Assembly (NCBI RefSeq): GCF_001655615.1
Contig: NZ_CP011567.1
Span: forward strand, 434,001-498,000
DNA: 64,000 nt
Direction: 5' to 3'
DNA from: Pseudomonas sp. GR 6-02
GTDB lineage: Bacteria > Pseudomonadota > Gammaproteobacteria > Pseudomonadales > Pseudomonadaceae
The number at the start of each line of letters is the position of its first letter. Positions within the stretch are counted from its first letter, which is position 1. The position numbers and the translations under genes were made by a program. Positions 1 to 14,013 of the stretch are shown here, piece by piece. The notes beneath the pieces are model-generated. The model searched no databases. It worked only from the letters and a program-made list of their open reading frames with translations, and had not been told where the DNA came from.

Positions 1-5144
<5,144 letters not shown>

Positions 5145-5158
5145 TCGACGCCTGACCC

Positions 5159-5246
5159 TGTAGGAGCCGGCTTGCTGGCGATGAACGATAACGCGGTGTA
5201 CCTGATACACCGCGTCGTCTGAATCGCCAGCAAGCCGGCTCCTACA
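5159..5246. repeat. REP-type inverted pair (REPIN) between gltD and hemE
   Basis: The arm TGTAGGAGCCGGCTTGCTGG (from 5159) returns as its reverse complement ending at 5246, giving arms of 24 bases. Between them sits a second perfect 10-bp hairpin, ACGCGGTGTA at 5191-5200 with TACACCGCGT at 5206-5215. This is the classic Pseudomonas REP doublet. It may also act as a transcript-end structure for gltBD. Confidence 0.85.
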
Positions 5247-5377
5247 GTGTTTTGTGGTGCTGCAAAGTCTGCATTTCACCGCGACAAATTGACCCGATAG
5301 ACAAAAGGATCGGCTCTTGCCGTGCCTTTTGCGTCGCGCTCTGAGAAAATGCCCGCACTTTTTTTCCGGATGCCGAC

Positions 5378-6445
5378 ATGACTGCCCTGAAGAACGACCG
5401 TTTCCTTCGCGCCCTGCTCAAGCAACCCGTAGACGTCACCCCAGTGTGGATGATGCGTCAGGCCGGTCGCTACCTGCCGGAATACCGCGCCAGCCGTGCC
5501 AAGGCCGGTGACTTCATGAGCCTGTGCATGAACCCGGCGTTCGCTTGCGAAGTCACGATGCAACCGCTCGACCGCTATCCGCAACTGGACGCGGCGATCC
5601 TCTTCTCCGACATCCTGACCATCCCCGATGCCATGGGCCAGGGCCTGTACTTCGAGACCGGTGAAGGTCCACGCTTCAAGAAAGTCGTCAGCACCTTGGC
5701 CGACATCGAAGCCTTGCCGATTCCTGATCCACAGAAAGACCTCGGCTACGTCATGGACGCAGTCAGCACCATCCGCCGCGAACTGAACGGCCGTGTGCCG
5801 CTGATCGGTTTTTCCGGCAGCCCATGGACCCTGGCCACCTACATGGTTGAAGGCGGTTCGTCGAAAGACTTCCGCAAGACCAAGGCCATGCTCTACGACA
5901 ACCCGCAAGCCATGCACCTGCTGCTGGACAAGCTTGCGCAGTCGGTCACCTCGTACCTCAATGGCCAGATCCTGGCCGGCGCACAAGCAGTGCAGATCTT
6001 CGACACCTGGGGCGGAAATCTCTCGGCGGCGGCGTACCAGGAATTCTCCCTGGCCTACATGCGCAAAATCGTCAGCGGCCTGATCCGCGAACATGAAGGC
6101 CGCAAAGTGCCGGTCATCCTGTTCACCAAGAATGGCGGCCTGTGGCTGGAAAGCATCGCCGACGCCGGCGCTGATGCGCTAGGCCTGGACTGGACTTGCG
6201 ACATCGGTGAGGCCCGCCAGCGCGTCGGCAACAAAGTCGCCCTGCAAGGCAACATGGACCCGACCGTGCTTTACGCCAAGCCAGAAGCCATCCGCGCCGA
6301 AGTCGGTCGGATCCTCGCCAGCTACGGCAAGGGCAGTGGCCACGTGTTCAACCTCGGCCATGGCATTACCCCGGAAGTCGATCCGGAGCACGCAGGCGCT
6401 TTCTTGCGCGCGGTGCATGAGCTGTCGGCGCAGTATCACGAGTGA
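5378..6445 (+). CDS. hemE: Uroporphyrinogen III decarboxylase HemE
   Basis: Cytoplasmic haem-pathway enzyme that removes four carboxyl groups from uroporphyrinogen III to give coproporphyrinogen III. It has 355 residues, the normal family length. Signature stretches are visible: [17 protein letters not shown] near the N-terminus, the substrate-binding [14 protein letters not shown], and [18 protein letters not shown] terminator follows at 6459-6488, so it ends its own transcript. The ATG at 5378 is the only sensible start because the conserved region begins about 15 residues later. Confidence 0.97.
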   Translation: MTALKNDRFLRALLKQPVDVTPVWMMRQAGRYLPEYRASRAKAGDFMSLCMNPAFACEVTMQPLDRYPQLDAAILFSDILTIPDAMGQGLYFETGEGPRFKKVVSTLADIEALPIPDPQKDLGYVMDAVSTIRRELNGRVPLIGFSGSPWTLATYMVEGGSSKDFRKTKAMLYDNPQAMHLLLDKLAQSVTSYLNGQILAGAQAVQIFDTWGGNLSAAAYQEFSLAYMRKIVSGLIREHEGRKVPVILFTKNGGLWLESIADAGADALGLDWTCDIGEARQRVGNKVALQGNMDPTVLYAKPEAIRAEVGRILASYGKGSGHVFNLGHGITPEVDPEHAGAFLRAVHELSAQYHE

Positions 6446-6458
6446 TCGTCGCCCGATA

Positions 6459-6488
6459 AAAAACGCCCGGCATTTGCCGGGCGTTTTT
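6459..6488 (+). terminator. Rho-independent terminator after hemE
   Basis: AAAAACGCCCGGCA pairs perfectly with TGCCGGGCGTTTTT around a two-base loop, and the right arm ends in a T run. It is near-symmetric, so it can also end the convergent MFS transcript, whose stop is at 6515. Confidence 0.9.
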
Positions 6489-6514
6489 GCATCAAAATCA
6501 AAAAGATCGCAGCC

Positions 6515-7789
6515 TTAAGCTTTCAAATTCTCCAACGGCGGCAACTTCGCCAATTTCAACGCCACCAACAGCGCAATCACTAGCAATCCGCTGATGAACA
6601 GCCCGATCCCGTTCCAGCCACCCAGATGCCAGGCCATACCGCCCGCCGTACCCGCGATACTCGACCCGGCGTAATAGCTGAACAGGTACAACGACGTCGC
6701 CTGCCCCTTGGCCTTGGTCGCGCGACGACCGATCCAGCTGCTGGCCACCGAATGCGCGCCGAAGAAGCCGAAGGTGAAGACCAGCATGCCGAAGATCACT
6801 ACTGGCAGGAGCGTAAACATCGTCAACGCAAGGCCCGCGAGCATCACCACAATGGTTGCCCAGAGCACTTTGCGCCGGCCGAGCTGGTCGGCCAGGGCGC
6901 CGATTTTCGCCGAGCTGTAGATGCCCGACAGGTACACCACCGAGAGTAGCCCGACGAAGGCCTGGTCCATGTGATACGGCTCGGCCAGCAGGCGATAGCC
7001 GATGTAGTTGAACAGGGTAACGAACGCGCCCATCAGCACGAACGCTTCGACAAACAGCAGTGGCAGGCCGGCGTCGCGAAAGTGCATGGTGAAGCCGTCG
7101 AGCAGGCTACGCGGGTGCAGCGAGCGGGCGTGGAAGTTGCGCGATTCGGGGAGGATTTTCCAGAACACCGCGGCGGCAATCAGCGCCAGGCCGCCGATGA
7201 CCAGCATTGCCGTGTGCCAGCTGACGAAGTCGATCAGCACCCCGACGATCAAGCGTCCACACATGCCGCCGATGGCATTGCCGCCGATGTACAAGCCCAT
7301 GGCCAGGCCAATGTGCTGCGGGTGGATCTCTTCGCTCAGGTAAGTCATCGCCACCGCCGCCAGACCGCTCAACGACAGCCCGACCAGCGCCCGCATCACC
7401 AGCACGCCTTGCCAGCTCGGCATCATCGCACTGGCCATGGTGCACAGTGCGGCGGCGAACAGTGCGGCGACCATCACCGGTTTACGCCCGATGCGATCGG
7501 AGATGGGGCCGGTGATCAGCAAGCCGATGGCGAGAAGGCCGGTGGCGACCGACAGGATCAGGCTGCTCTGGGCCGCATTGATGGAAAACTCGCGGGACAG
7601 CAGCGGCATCATCGGCTGTACGCAGTAGAGCAGGGCAAAGGTCGCGAAGCCTCCGGAGAACAGCGCCAGCACCGTGCGCATAAACATCGGTGTGCCTTTC
7701 TCGATGTAGATCTCGTTGTGTTCAGCGACGACATCATTCAGCGCGGCGGGCGGGATTTCATGGGCGAGTGGGGCGACAGCAGTTTTCAC
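6515..7789 (-). CDS. MFS transporter, drug/arabinose-efflux type
   Basis: Inner-membrane major facilitator family exporter, 424 residues, with about 12 hydrophobic segments. The motif-A-like stretch GPISDRIGRKPVM lies between segments 2 and 3 and is repeated in the second half as GALADQLGRRKVL. I chose the GTG at 7789 because an in-frame ATG at 7834 would put 15 unlikely residues in front, while the GTG has GAGG a few bases upstream. It is divergent from a LysR-type regulator starting 118 bases away, the usual arrangement for a regulator controlling its neighbour exporter. The substrate cannot be told from sequence. Confidence 0.85.
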   Translation of the reverse strand: MKTAVAPLAHEIPPAALNDVVAEHNEIYIEKGTPMFMRTVLALFSGGFATFALLYCVQPMMPLLSREFSINAAQSSLILSVATGLLAIGLLITGPISDRIGRKPVMVAALFAAALCTMASAMMPSWQGVLVMRALVGLSLSGLAAVAMTYLSEEIHPQHIGLAMGLYIGGNAIGGMCGRLIVGVLIDFVSWHTAMLVIGGLALIAAAVFWKILPESRNFHARSLHPRSLLDGFTMHFRDAGLPLLFVEAFVLMGAFVTLFNYIGYRLLAEPYHMDQAFVGLLSVVYLSGIYSSAKIGALADQLGRRKVLWATIVVMLAGLALTMFTLLPVVIFGMLVFTFGFFGAHSVASSWIGRRATKAKGQATSLYLFSYYAGSSIAGTAGGMAWHLGGWNGIGLFISGLLVIALLVALKLAKLPPLENLKA

Positions 7790-7856
7790 TTCGGACCTCG
7801 GAGGACGCAGCCGGTCAGGCAATGAAAAAATCATATAGCTGGCTAATGTTTCTATC

Positions 7857-7866
7857 CAATATATTG
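7857..7866. promoter_or_regulatory. Candidate LysR-type operator in the MFS/regulator intergenic region
   Basis: CAATATATTG is a perfect 10-base palindrome in the AT-rich 118-base gap between divergent genes. It lies inside a wider CTATC...GATAG arrangement (about 7851-7883). The position suits a LysR-type binding site overlapping both promoters. The assignment is by position and symmetry only. Confidence 0.35.
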
Positions 7867-7907
7867 TTCGACCTGTTTGATAGGTTTAACGACCTAATGG
7901 AGTTTTC

Positions 7908-8804
7908 ATGGAATTGCGTCACCTGCGCTACTTCATTGCCGTCGCCGAAGAACTGCATTTCGGCCGCGCCGCCCAAGTGCTGGGCATCTCGCAGCCGCCG
8001 CTGAGCCAGCAGATTCAGGCGCTGGAACAGGAAGTGGGGGCGCGTCTGTTCGAGCGGACCAATCGTCGGGTCGAGCTGAGTGAGGCCGGTCGGCTGTTTC
8101 TGGAAGAGGCGCGGCTGGTGCTGGCGCAGGTCGACAAAGCGGCGGATGTGGCTCGGCGGGCACAACTTGGTGAATTGGGTGAACTGAAGATCGGCTTCAC
8201 CTCGTCGGCGCCGTTCAACTCGACCATTCCCCAGGCGATTTTCTCATTTCGCCAACGCTTCCCGGCGGTGCACCTGAACCTGCGGGAAATGAGCAGCACC
8301 CAAGTGGCCGATGCGCTGGTGGACGAGTCGATCGAGGTCGGCATCATGCGCCCGTTGGGCTTGCCGGACTCCCTTAGCGTGGTGGAACTGATGCGTGAGC
8401 CATTGGTGGCGGTGCTCAGCTCCAAGCATCCGCTGGTGGATGGCAGCGAAGAAGGTCTGTTCCTGTCCGCTCTGGCCCTCGAGCCGTTCGTATTTTTCCC
8501 GCGCAGCTATGGCAGCGGTCTGTACGCACAACTGCTCAGCCTGGCGCGGGACGCCGGCTTCAGCCCGCACTTTGCCCAGGAGGCGGGCGAGGCGATGACC
8601 ATCATCGGGCTGGTGGCGGCGGGTTTGGGGGTATCGGTGTTGCCAGCGTCTTATCAGCGGATGCGCATTGATGGCGTGGTGTATCGGCCATTGCTCGATC
8701 CAGAGGCGATTTCGGCGGTGTGGCTGGTGCAGCGCAAGGATCAGAAGTCGCCGATGGCCAAGGCGTTTGTGGAGTTGTTGACGCGTAAGGTTGAAGGGAA
8801 GTGA
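7908..8804 (+). CDS. LysR-family transcriptional regulator
   Basis: DNA-binding regulator of 298 residues, standard LysR length. The N-terminal winged helix-turn-helix is MELRHLRYFIAVAEELHFGR followed by AAQVLGISQPPLSQQIQALE and the LF-RTNRRVELSEAG wing. The C-terminal part is a periplasmic-binding-like co-inducer domain of the BenM/CatM kind. It is divergent from the MFS exporter at 6515-7789, which it most likely controls together with its own gene. The inducer is unknown. Confidence 0.9.
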   Translation: MELRHLRYFIAVAEELHFGRAAQVLGISQPPLSQQIQALEQEVGARLFERTNRRVELSEAGRLFLEEARLVLAQVDKAADVARRAQLGELGELKIGFTSSAPFNSTIPQAIFSFRQRFPAVHLNLREMSSTQVADALVDESIEVGIMRPLGLPDSLSVVELMREPLVAVLSSKHPLVDGSEEGLFLSALALEPFVFFPRSYGSGLYAQLLSLARDAGFSPHFAQEAGEAMTIIGLVAAGLGVSVLPASYQRMRIDGVVYRPLLDPEAISAVWLVQRKDQKSPMAKAFVELLTRKVEGK

Positions 8805-9085
8805 AAGCGAGCAAATCACCGCACTCAGGACACTTCAAGTAATGGATCCGTCCTAGTGATTTATCTGAGTTTTACGCAATCAAAGCCGCGGTACGCAACG
8901 CTCTTGGCCTGTGATGCCATCAGAGGTGGCACAGTTGGGCGAGTCGCCACCCGTTGTCTCCCGTTAAGTTTCAAGCAATACTGCCCGCGTTCCCGAAAGG
9001 GGCTTGTGAGACTCTGAGGATCCTGGGTAACCAGCCATCGCAGAGCCAGGCAGGTACCGGGCGATGACAAGCCGACCTGTTTGTG
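8805..9085. other. Gene-free stretch between the LysR regulator and the APE cluster
   Basis: About 280 bases with no convincing coding region. A 69-codon minus-strand ORF (8861-9070) has no recognisable feature and no clear ribosome site. The stretch ends at a strong GAAA-loop hairpin (9086-9109). A small transcript reading plus-strand into that hairpin is possible, but nothing in the sequence proves it. Confidence 0.4.
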
Positions 9086-9109
9086 AAAGGGCGCCGAAAG
9101 GCGCCCTTT
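9086..9109 (-). terminator. Hairpin terminator downstream of the APE operon
   Basis: AAAGGGCGCC pairs perfectly with GGCGCCCTTT (10 bp) around a GAAA tetraloop. It sits 80 bases past the last stop codon of the 18-kb minus-strand operon. The T run is short (3) on both strands, so it could work in either direction. Confidence 0.65.
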
Positions 9110-9122
9110 GTCGATTCTGGCG

Positions 9123-9188
9123 TTACTGAACCTTCGCCAAATCCCCTTTCAGCGCAACCCCGGTAATGATCGCCCCTGCGTGGCTCGT
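9123..9188 (-). pseudogene. Possible 21-codon C-terminal remnant of a small secreted protein, joined in frame after the ketosynthase stop
   Basis: After the TAA of the last ketosynthase gene (9189-9191) the same frame stays open for 21 codons and then ends at a second TAA. The readout is TSHAGAIITGVALKGDLAKV plus Q, which looks like real coding sequence. From memory it resembles the C-terminal end (CHAGAI-GVALKG) of the small signal-peptide proteins often annotated as excinuclease-like in Pseudomonas and in APE clusters. The rest of that gene is absent, so a deletion that fused its last codons to the ketosynthase end is the simplest explanation. The family match is from memory only. Confidence 0.45.
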
Positions 9189-10415
9189 TTACGACCAGCG
9201 GCGGAAGATCAACGAGGTGTTGACCCCACCAAAAGCGAAGTTGTTGTTCATCACGTACTGGTTGCTCATCTGCCGGAATTCGCCGCGCAGGTAATCGAGC
9301 TTGCCGCACTGCGGATCGACCTCATCGAGGTTGAAGGTGTGCACGTACAGGTCGCGGTTCATCATTTCGATGCTGAACCAGGACTCCAGCGCGCCGCAGG
9401 CTCCCAGGGTGTGGCCGAGGAAGCTCTTCTGCGAGCTGATCGGCATGTGTTCGCCGAACAAACTGTTGGTCGCCAGTGTTTCGGCAATGTCACCCTGTTC
9501 TGTCGCCGTACCGTGACCATTTACATAGCCGATGGCGCTTGGGTCGAGCCCGGCGTCTTCCAAAGCCAGCTCCATGGCCCGGCGCATGGTGATCAGCTCG
9601 GGGCGGGTGGCATGCTGGCCGTCGGCGTTGCTGCCGAAACCGACGATCTCGGCGTGGATGCGGGCGCCACGTGCCAGGGCGTGTTCGAGTTCTTCGAGTA
9701 CCAGCATGCCGCCGCCCTCACCGATGACCAGGCCATCGCGGCCGCTGTCGTAAGGGCGCGGACTGGTTTGCGGGGCATCGTTTTTCAGGCTGGTGGCGTA
9801 GAGCGCATCGAACACCATGGCTTCGGTCGGGCACAGCTCTTCGGCGCCGCCGGCGAGCATCAGCGGCAGGCGGCCGAACTTGATCGACTCGTAGGCGTAA
9901 CCGATGCCCTGGCTACCGCTGGTGCAGGCACTGGAGGTCGGGATCAGTCGGCCGGTGAGGCCGAAGAAGATGCTGATATTCGCTGCCGTGGTGTGCGGCA
10001 TCATCCGCACGTAGGAGTTGGCGTTCAGGCCTTCGGCCACCGAATTGAGCAACATTTTGCCGAACGCCTTGATCTCGTCGGTGCTGCCGGTGGACGAGCC
10101 GCAGGACACGCCCATGCGCCCGTCTTTGATCGACTCATCACCCAGCAGCCCGGCGTCCGCCAGGGCCTGTTCTGCAGCGCCGACTGCCAGCCGCGATACC
10201 CGGCCCATGCTGCGCAGTTGCTTGCGCGTCCAGTGGCCGGGCACCTCGAAGTCGTCTATCGGCCCGGCCAGGCGGGTATTGAGTTCGGTAAAGCGATCCC
10301 ACTCGTGCATGCGACGAATGCCGCTGCGGTTGGCGGCGAAGTTGGCGGCGATGGTGTCCCAGTCGCTGCCCAGTGAGGTGATGCCGGCCATGCCGGTGAC
10401 GACGACGCGCTTCAT
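9189..10415 (-). CDS. apeR: Beta-ketoacyl-ACP synthase, ApeR-like, last gene of the APE cluster
   Basis: Condensing enzyme of the FabF class, 408 residues. The catalytic triad is visible as Cys164 (SSACTSGSQG), His301 (NGHGTATEQGD) and His335 (LGHTLGACGALE), so it should be active. In published APE systems the KS in this position is thought to do an early or specialised condensation beside the ApeO/ApeC pair; that role is carried over by position. I chose the ATG at 10415, which overlaps the reductase stop by one base (TGATG) and has GGAGG nine bases upstream; a GTG at 10421 is too close to that site. It is translationally coupled to the reductase gene. Confidence 0.88.
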   Translation of the reverse strand: MKRVVVTGMAGITSLGSDWDTIAANFAANRSGIRRMHEWDRFTELNTRLAGPIDDFEVPGHWTRKQLRSMGRVSRLAVGAAEQALADAGLLGDESIKDGRMGVSCGSSTGSTDEIKAFGKMLLNSVAEGLNANSYVRMMPHTTAANISIFFGLTGRLIPTSSACTSGSQGIGYAYESIKFGRLPLMLAGGAEELCPTEAMVFDALYATSLKNDAPQTSPRPYDSGRDGLVIGEGGGMLVLEELEHALARGARIHAEIVGFGSNADGQHATRPELITMRRAMELALEDAGLDPSAIGYVNGHGTATEQGDIAETLATNSLFGEHMPISSQKSFLGHTLGACGALESWFSIEMMNRDLYVHTFNLDEVDPQCGKLDYLRGEFRQMSNQYVMNNNFAFGGVNTSLIFRRWS

Positions 10416-11143
10416 CAGCACAGGCCTCCGTTGACGGCCAGAACCTGCCGGGTGATGTACGAAGCTTCCGCCGACATCAGGAAATTCACTGCGCTGGCCA
10501 CCTCTTCCGGGGTGCCCATGCGTTGTGCGGGGATCATTTTCATCAGTTCTTCCACCGGCACGTTTTCATCGAGCATCGCCGTGTCGATCAGGCCGGGTGC
10601 GACACAGTTAACCGTGATTTTGCGCTTGCCCAGCTCAATCGCCAATGCCTTGGCCGCGCCGATCAGACCGGCCTTGGACGCGCTGTAATTGACCTGCCCG
10701 CGATTGCCGATCAGCCCGGACACCGAAGTAATGCAGACAATCCGTCCGGCGGCGCGACGACGGATCATCGGCATCATCACCGGGTGCAGCACGTTGTAGA
10801 AACCGTCGAGGTTGGTGCGCATCACCACATCCCAATCCTCCTCGCTCAGGGCCGGAAAAGCACCGTCGCGGGTCAGGCCAGCGTTGAGCACCACGCCGTA
10901 ATAGGCGCCATGGGCTTCGACATCGGCTTCAAGGATCGCTTTGCAGCTGGCGCGGTTGCTGACGTCGAATTGCAGGATGCGCGCGTTGCGGCCCAAGGTT
11001 TCCACTTCGGCTTTGACGGCTTCGGCGTCCGCCAAGCCGCTGCGGCAGTGCAGCACGATGTCATGCCCCGCTCGGGCCAGACGCAGTGCGATGGCGCGGC
11101 CAATACCACGGCTGGAGCCGGTGACCAGTACGGATTCAGTCAT
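10415..11143 (-). CDS. apeQ: 3-ketoacyl-ACP reductase, ApeQ-like (FabG family)
   Basis: NADPH-dependent short-chain reductase, 242 residues, that reduces the beta-keto group after each condensation. The nucleotide-binding TGSSRGIG is at residues 8-15. The catalytic set is Ser140, Tyr153 and Lys157 (VNYSASKAG), with NAG at 87-89. The ATG at 11143 follows AAGGAG by seven bases, a better fit than the GTG at 11146. It lies between the dehydratase and the last ketosynthase, so the reduce-and-dehydrate pair needed for a conjugated polyene is encoded together. Confidence 0.9.
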   Translation of the reverse strand: MTESVLVTGSSRGIGRAIALRLARAGHDIVLHCRSGLADAEAVKAEVETLGRNARILQFDVSNRASCKAILEADVEAHGAYYGVVLNAGLTRDGAFPALSEEDWDVVMRTNLDGFYNVLHPVMMPMIRRRAAGRIVCITSVSGLIGNRGQVNYSASKAGLIGAAKALAIELGKRKITVNCVAPGLIDTAMLDENVPVEELMKMIPAQRMGTPEEVASAVNFLMSAEASYITRQVLAVNGGLC

Positions 11144-11601
11144 CACTCGACTCCTTGGGATTCATGCAGATATTGAGCGGCTTGAGGCGGGCGGAACACG
11201 TTCAACCGAGCGGTCGCGTGGATGCCGGGGGCGGTGATGTGGCATTCGAATACGCCCATGCCGTTATCGTCTTCCAGCGAGCGTATCCCGTGGATAGTCA
11301 GCTCGGTGCCGGCGGGGAAGTGTTCCACGTTGCATTCGAATTTGCGGCTGCCGAGCAGGAAGCCCAGTTCCACCGCATTGCCTTTCTGGCGCGCATGGCA
11401 ACCGGCATAAGCGGCGACGCTCTGGGCCATCAGCTCGATGCCGACCCAGGCCGGCAGACTGCCGTCGGGGCGATTGAACAGGCCGCCGGGTTTGACGGTG
11501 AGTCGGGTATAGATCTGCTCGTCGTCGAACGACAGGATCTGATCGATGAGGATCATGTCGCCGGCATGGGGCAGCAATTCGGCGAGCGGCCAGGTAATCA
11601 T
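11143..11601 (-). CDS. apeP: Hotdog-fold 3-hydroxyacyl-ACP dehydratase, ApeP-like
   Basis: Small hotdog-fold dehydratase, 152 residues, predicted to remove water from the 3-hydroxyacyl-ACP and make each double bond. LLPHAGDMILID near residue 10 is the FabZ-type substrate entry with the likely active His12, and GIELMAQSVAAYAG is the central helix. In APE systems two dehydratases, ApeP and ApeI, are reported to act together; the ApeI counterpart here is the C-terminal domain of the ligase at 23051-24733. It starts inside the stop of the preceding ketosynthase (ATGA). Confidence 0.85.
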   Translation of the reverse strand: MITWPLAELLPHAGDMILIDQILSFDDEQIYTRLTVKPGGLFNRPDGSLPAWVGIELMAQSVAAYAGCHARQKGNAVELGFLLGSRKFECNVEHFPAGTELTIHGIRSLEDDNGMGVFECHITAPGIHATARLNVFRPPQAAQYLHESQGVE

Positions 11602-12794
11602 GAGGCGTCTCCGATAATCAGGCTGACGTTATTGCCACCAAAGGCAAAGGAATTACTCATTAGGTAGCGGGGTGCAATGGACGTCAGGTGGTCGGTCGGG
11701 GTCACCCAATGCAACGCCGGCAACTCGGGGTCGGGCTGCCCGTCCCAGACATGGGGCGGCAGGGCATGCTCGTGGTTATCCGCGCTCAGGCTCAACCAGC
11801 AGAACGCCGCTTCCAGGGCACCAGCGGCGCCGAGGGTATGGCCGGTCATCGGTTTGGTCGATGAGCAAGGCACGCCTTGTGGAAACAGCGCCGTCACAGC
11901 CAGGCTTTCCATGGCGTCATTGTGTTGGGTGGCGGTGCCGTGCAGGTTCAGATAGCTGATCTGTTGGGGTTGCAGGCCTGCGCGGCTCAAGGCTTTGTGC
12001 ATGGCTTGCCGGGCGCCACGGCCGGTGGGTTCCGGCGCGGAAATATGGTGTGCATCGGAGCTGGCGCCACTGCCGAGCAAAGCAATCGGTTGGCTGCTGC
12101 CGGCGGTTTTGCTCATCAGGAACAGCACCGCGGCTTCGCCGATATTGATGCCGTTGCGGTTCGCCGAAAACGGGTTGCAGCGTTGCTCGGACACCGCTTC
12201 CAGGGCCGAGAAACCGTTGAGGGTCAGCTTGCACAAGCTGTCGACACCACCGCACAACACGGCATCGCACATGCCCAGGTCGAGCAGCCGCTGGGCACTC
12301 ATCAGCGCGCGGGCGCTGGAGGTGCAGGCGGTGGAGATCACATAGGCCGGGCCGCTCAATTGCAGCCAGTCGGCGAGAAACGTCGCCGGAGCGCCGAGCT
12401 CTTGCTGCTGATAGTCATAATCGGCCGGGAAGTGATGTTCGCGGATGTAATGGGCCAGGCCGCGGCTGGCTTCGTCGATGCCTGAGGTGCTGGTGCCCAG
12501 AATGACGCCGATACGGTCGCGGCCGTAGGTCTGGATCGCCTGCTCGATGTCTTGGCGAATTTGCAGCGCGGCCTCCAGCAGCAATTGGTTGTTGCGACTG
12601 CTTTGATGAGCCAGCTCAGCCGGAATCGGTGCCAGCTCACCACGCACCGCCGCCACTGGCAACGAGCGCTCCGCGACCCAGCCGGCCTCGTTGCGTATGC
12701 CCGAGCAATCGCCGGCAAACAGGTTGCGGGCGACTTCCTGCTTGTCGCGGCCGAGGGCGCAGATTACCCCGAGGGCATTCAGGTAAGCGGTCAT
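11598..12794 (-). CDS. apeO: Beta-ketoacyl-ACP synthase, ApeO-like, main elongating KS
   Basis: Condensing enzyme of 398 residues with an intact triad: Cys157 (STACTSS), His285 (NLHGTATQ) and His319 (TGHTLGAAGALE). By order it matches ApeO, which pairs with the chain-length-factor-like ApeC (here 26577-27302) to extend the polyene with malonyl units. It overlaps the upstream lipoprotein gene by ATGA and the downstream dehydratase gene the same way, so translation is coupled through O-P-Q-R. Confidence 0.88.
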   Translation of the reverse strand: MTAYLNALGVICALGRDKQEVARNLFAGDCSGIRNEAGWVAERSLPVAAVRGELAPIPAELAHQSSRNNQLLLEAALQIRQDIEQAIQTYGRDRIGVILGTSTSGIDEASRGLAHYIREHHFPADYDYQQQELGAPATFLADWLQLSGPAYVISTACTSSARALMSAQRLLDLGMCDAVLCGGVDSLCKLTLNGFSALEAVSEQRCNPFSANRNGINIGEAAVLFLMSKTAGSSQPIALLGSGASSDAHHISAPEPTGRGARQAMHKALSRAGLQPQQISYLNLHGTATQHNDAMESLAVTALFPQGVPCSSTKPMTGHTLGAAGALEAAFCWLSLSADNHEHALPPHVWDGQPDPELPALHWVTPTDHLTSIAPRYLMSNSFAFGGNNVSLIIGDAS

Positions 12795-13288
12795 GGCGTG
12801 TTTTCGCCTAACGGGGTGACGCGATAATGCGGGCCTTGGGACACGTTCAATTCAAAGCTCGGTGGTTGCGAAAGACTTGGTTGTGAATAGCGGATATTCC
12901 AGCGCGCTGACAATGACCGTTGCCCGTCATGCTGTCGGGCGGCGGGATAGTTGCCGTGCAACTCGCCTTCGGGGGTCAATGCAAACAACAGGGCGGCGAA
13001 CAGCTCCCGGGCTTCCGGATTGGGTGGTAGCAGACCGTCGGCTTGCCATTGGCCATCGATCAGTTTCTGTCGTGCCACGGGAATCCCCAACGGGTCCATC
13101 ATCGACCAGCGAATGCCCGGGCCTTCACGCTGGATCACCAGGAGCCAGTCCTGACGCTGCTCGGCCATCTGCCGTTCGATATGCAGTTGCAGTGGCAACG
13201 CCAGGTTCGGGGTTCGCTCGGGCAGCGGCGTCTGGCTGGCGCAGGCGCTCAGCAGCAGGACACAACCCAGAAGCAGCAAGCGGATCAT
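12791..13288 (-). CDS. DUF3261-type lipoprotein of the APE cluster
   Basis: Probable outer-membrane lipoprotein, 165 residues. The signal peptide MIRLLLLGCVLLLSACAS ends in the lipobox LSAC, with Cys16 as the lipidated residue. The rest is a soluble domain of the DUF3261 kind found in APE clusters (position N). Together with the LolA-like protein and the MMPL exporter it fits a Lol-like route that carries the finished pigment lipid to the outer membrane; this is inference. The start ATG overlaps the methyltransferase stop by one base. Confidence 0.75.
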   Translation of the reverse strand: MIRLLLLGCVLLLSACASQTPLPERTPNLALPLQLHIERQMAEQRQDWLLVIQREGPGIRWSMMDPLGIPVARQKLIDGQWQADGLLPPNPEARELFAALLFALTPEGELHGNYPAARQHDGQRSLSARWNIRYSQPSLSQPPSFELNVSQGPHYRVTPLGENTP

Positions 13289-14013
13289 CAGACACTCTCT
13301 TCAAGGGGCTTGCGCGCGACCACATTGACCAGGGTTTCTTCCCGTTGGCCAAAGGGTTTTGGCTGGCGCAAGCCGAAGCGTTCAAGCAGGCCGAAATCCT
13401 TGGCGCGACTCCACCACAAGTAAGGGTAAGACACGTTTTTCGGGCTAAATTCAAAACCCTGCCGACGAATCATCTCCAGGTAGCCGGCGGCACTCTTTTG
13501 CACGTGCATCGGGTGGCGGAACAACCAGCGAATCACCCACGTATCAATGTAAGCCTCGGTGGACTCGGCGAACAGCAGATAACCGCCCGGCTTGAGCACC
13601 CGATAGAACTCGGCCAGGGCCTGATCCTGCTCGACAAGATGATGGAAGGTCTGGTGGCAGAACAGCAGATCGACACTGGCGTCCGGCACTTTAATGCTCG
13701 CGCAGTCACTGCCGATCAGCTCTACCTCCATGCCCTGGCGGGCCGCTTCTTCGCCGCTCAGGTTCAGGCTGTGAGGGTCGGCATCCAGTCCGATCAGATG
13801 CTTGGGCGCGAAGGTCTGGCGCAGGTACTGGAACGATTTGCCCTGGCCGCACCCGGCGTCCAGCAAGACCGGATTGCTGGGCAACGGTGTGCTGAACAGG
13901 CTGCGCAAGTCATTGATCGCCACTCGCAATACATGGTGCTGCCAGGTGTGGCTGCGCAGGAACCAGAAGCCGAAACGGGTTTCTTCGACGTAGTTGTCGC
14001 TCAAATAACTCAT
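13288..14013 (-). CDS. SAM-dependent methyltransferase, class I
   Basis: Soluble methyltransferase of 241 residues. The SAM-binding glycine motif is LLDAGCGQGKSFQYLR near residue 50, followed by LIGLDADP and a YRVLKPGGYLLFAE stretch typical of the family. In aryl polyenes the aromatic head can be methylated, so this enzyme may act on the ring or on its hydroxyl; the exact position cannot be read from sequence. The ATG at 14013 overlaps the preceding stop (ATGA); the ATG at 14031 would add six unlikely residues. Confidence 0.82.
   Translation of the reverse strand: MSYLSDNYVEETRFGFWFLRSHTWQHHVLRVAINDLRSLFSTPLPSNPVLLDAGCGQGKSFQYLRQTFAPKHLIGLDADPHSLNLSGEEAARQGMEVELIGSDCASIKVPDASVDLLFCHQTFHHLVEQDQALAEFYRVLKPGGYLLFAESTEAYIDTWVIRWLFRHPMHVQKSAAGYLEMIRRQGFEFSPKNVSYPYLWWSRAKDFGLLERFGLRQPKPFGQREETLVNVVARKPLEESV

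Noticed and set aside
8861-9070. 69-codon minus-strand frame downstream of the APE operon
   Set aside because: No family resemblance, no ribosome site, spans a likely decayed region.
9108-10376. 422-codon plus-strand frame opposite the ApeR-like ketosynthase
   Set aside because: Shadow frame; the ketosynthase triad is on the minus strand.
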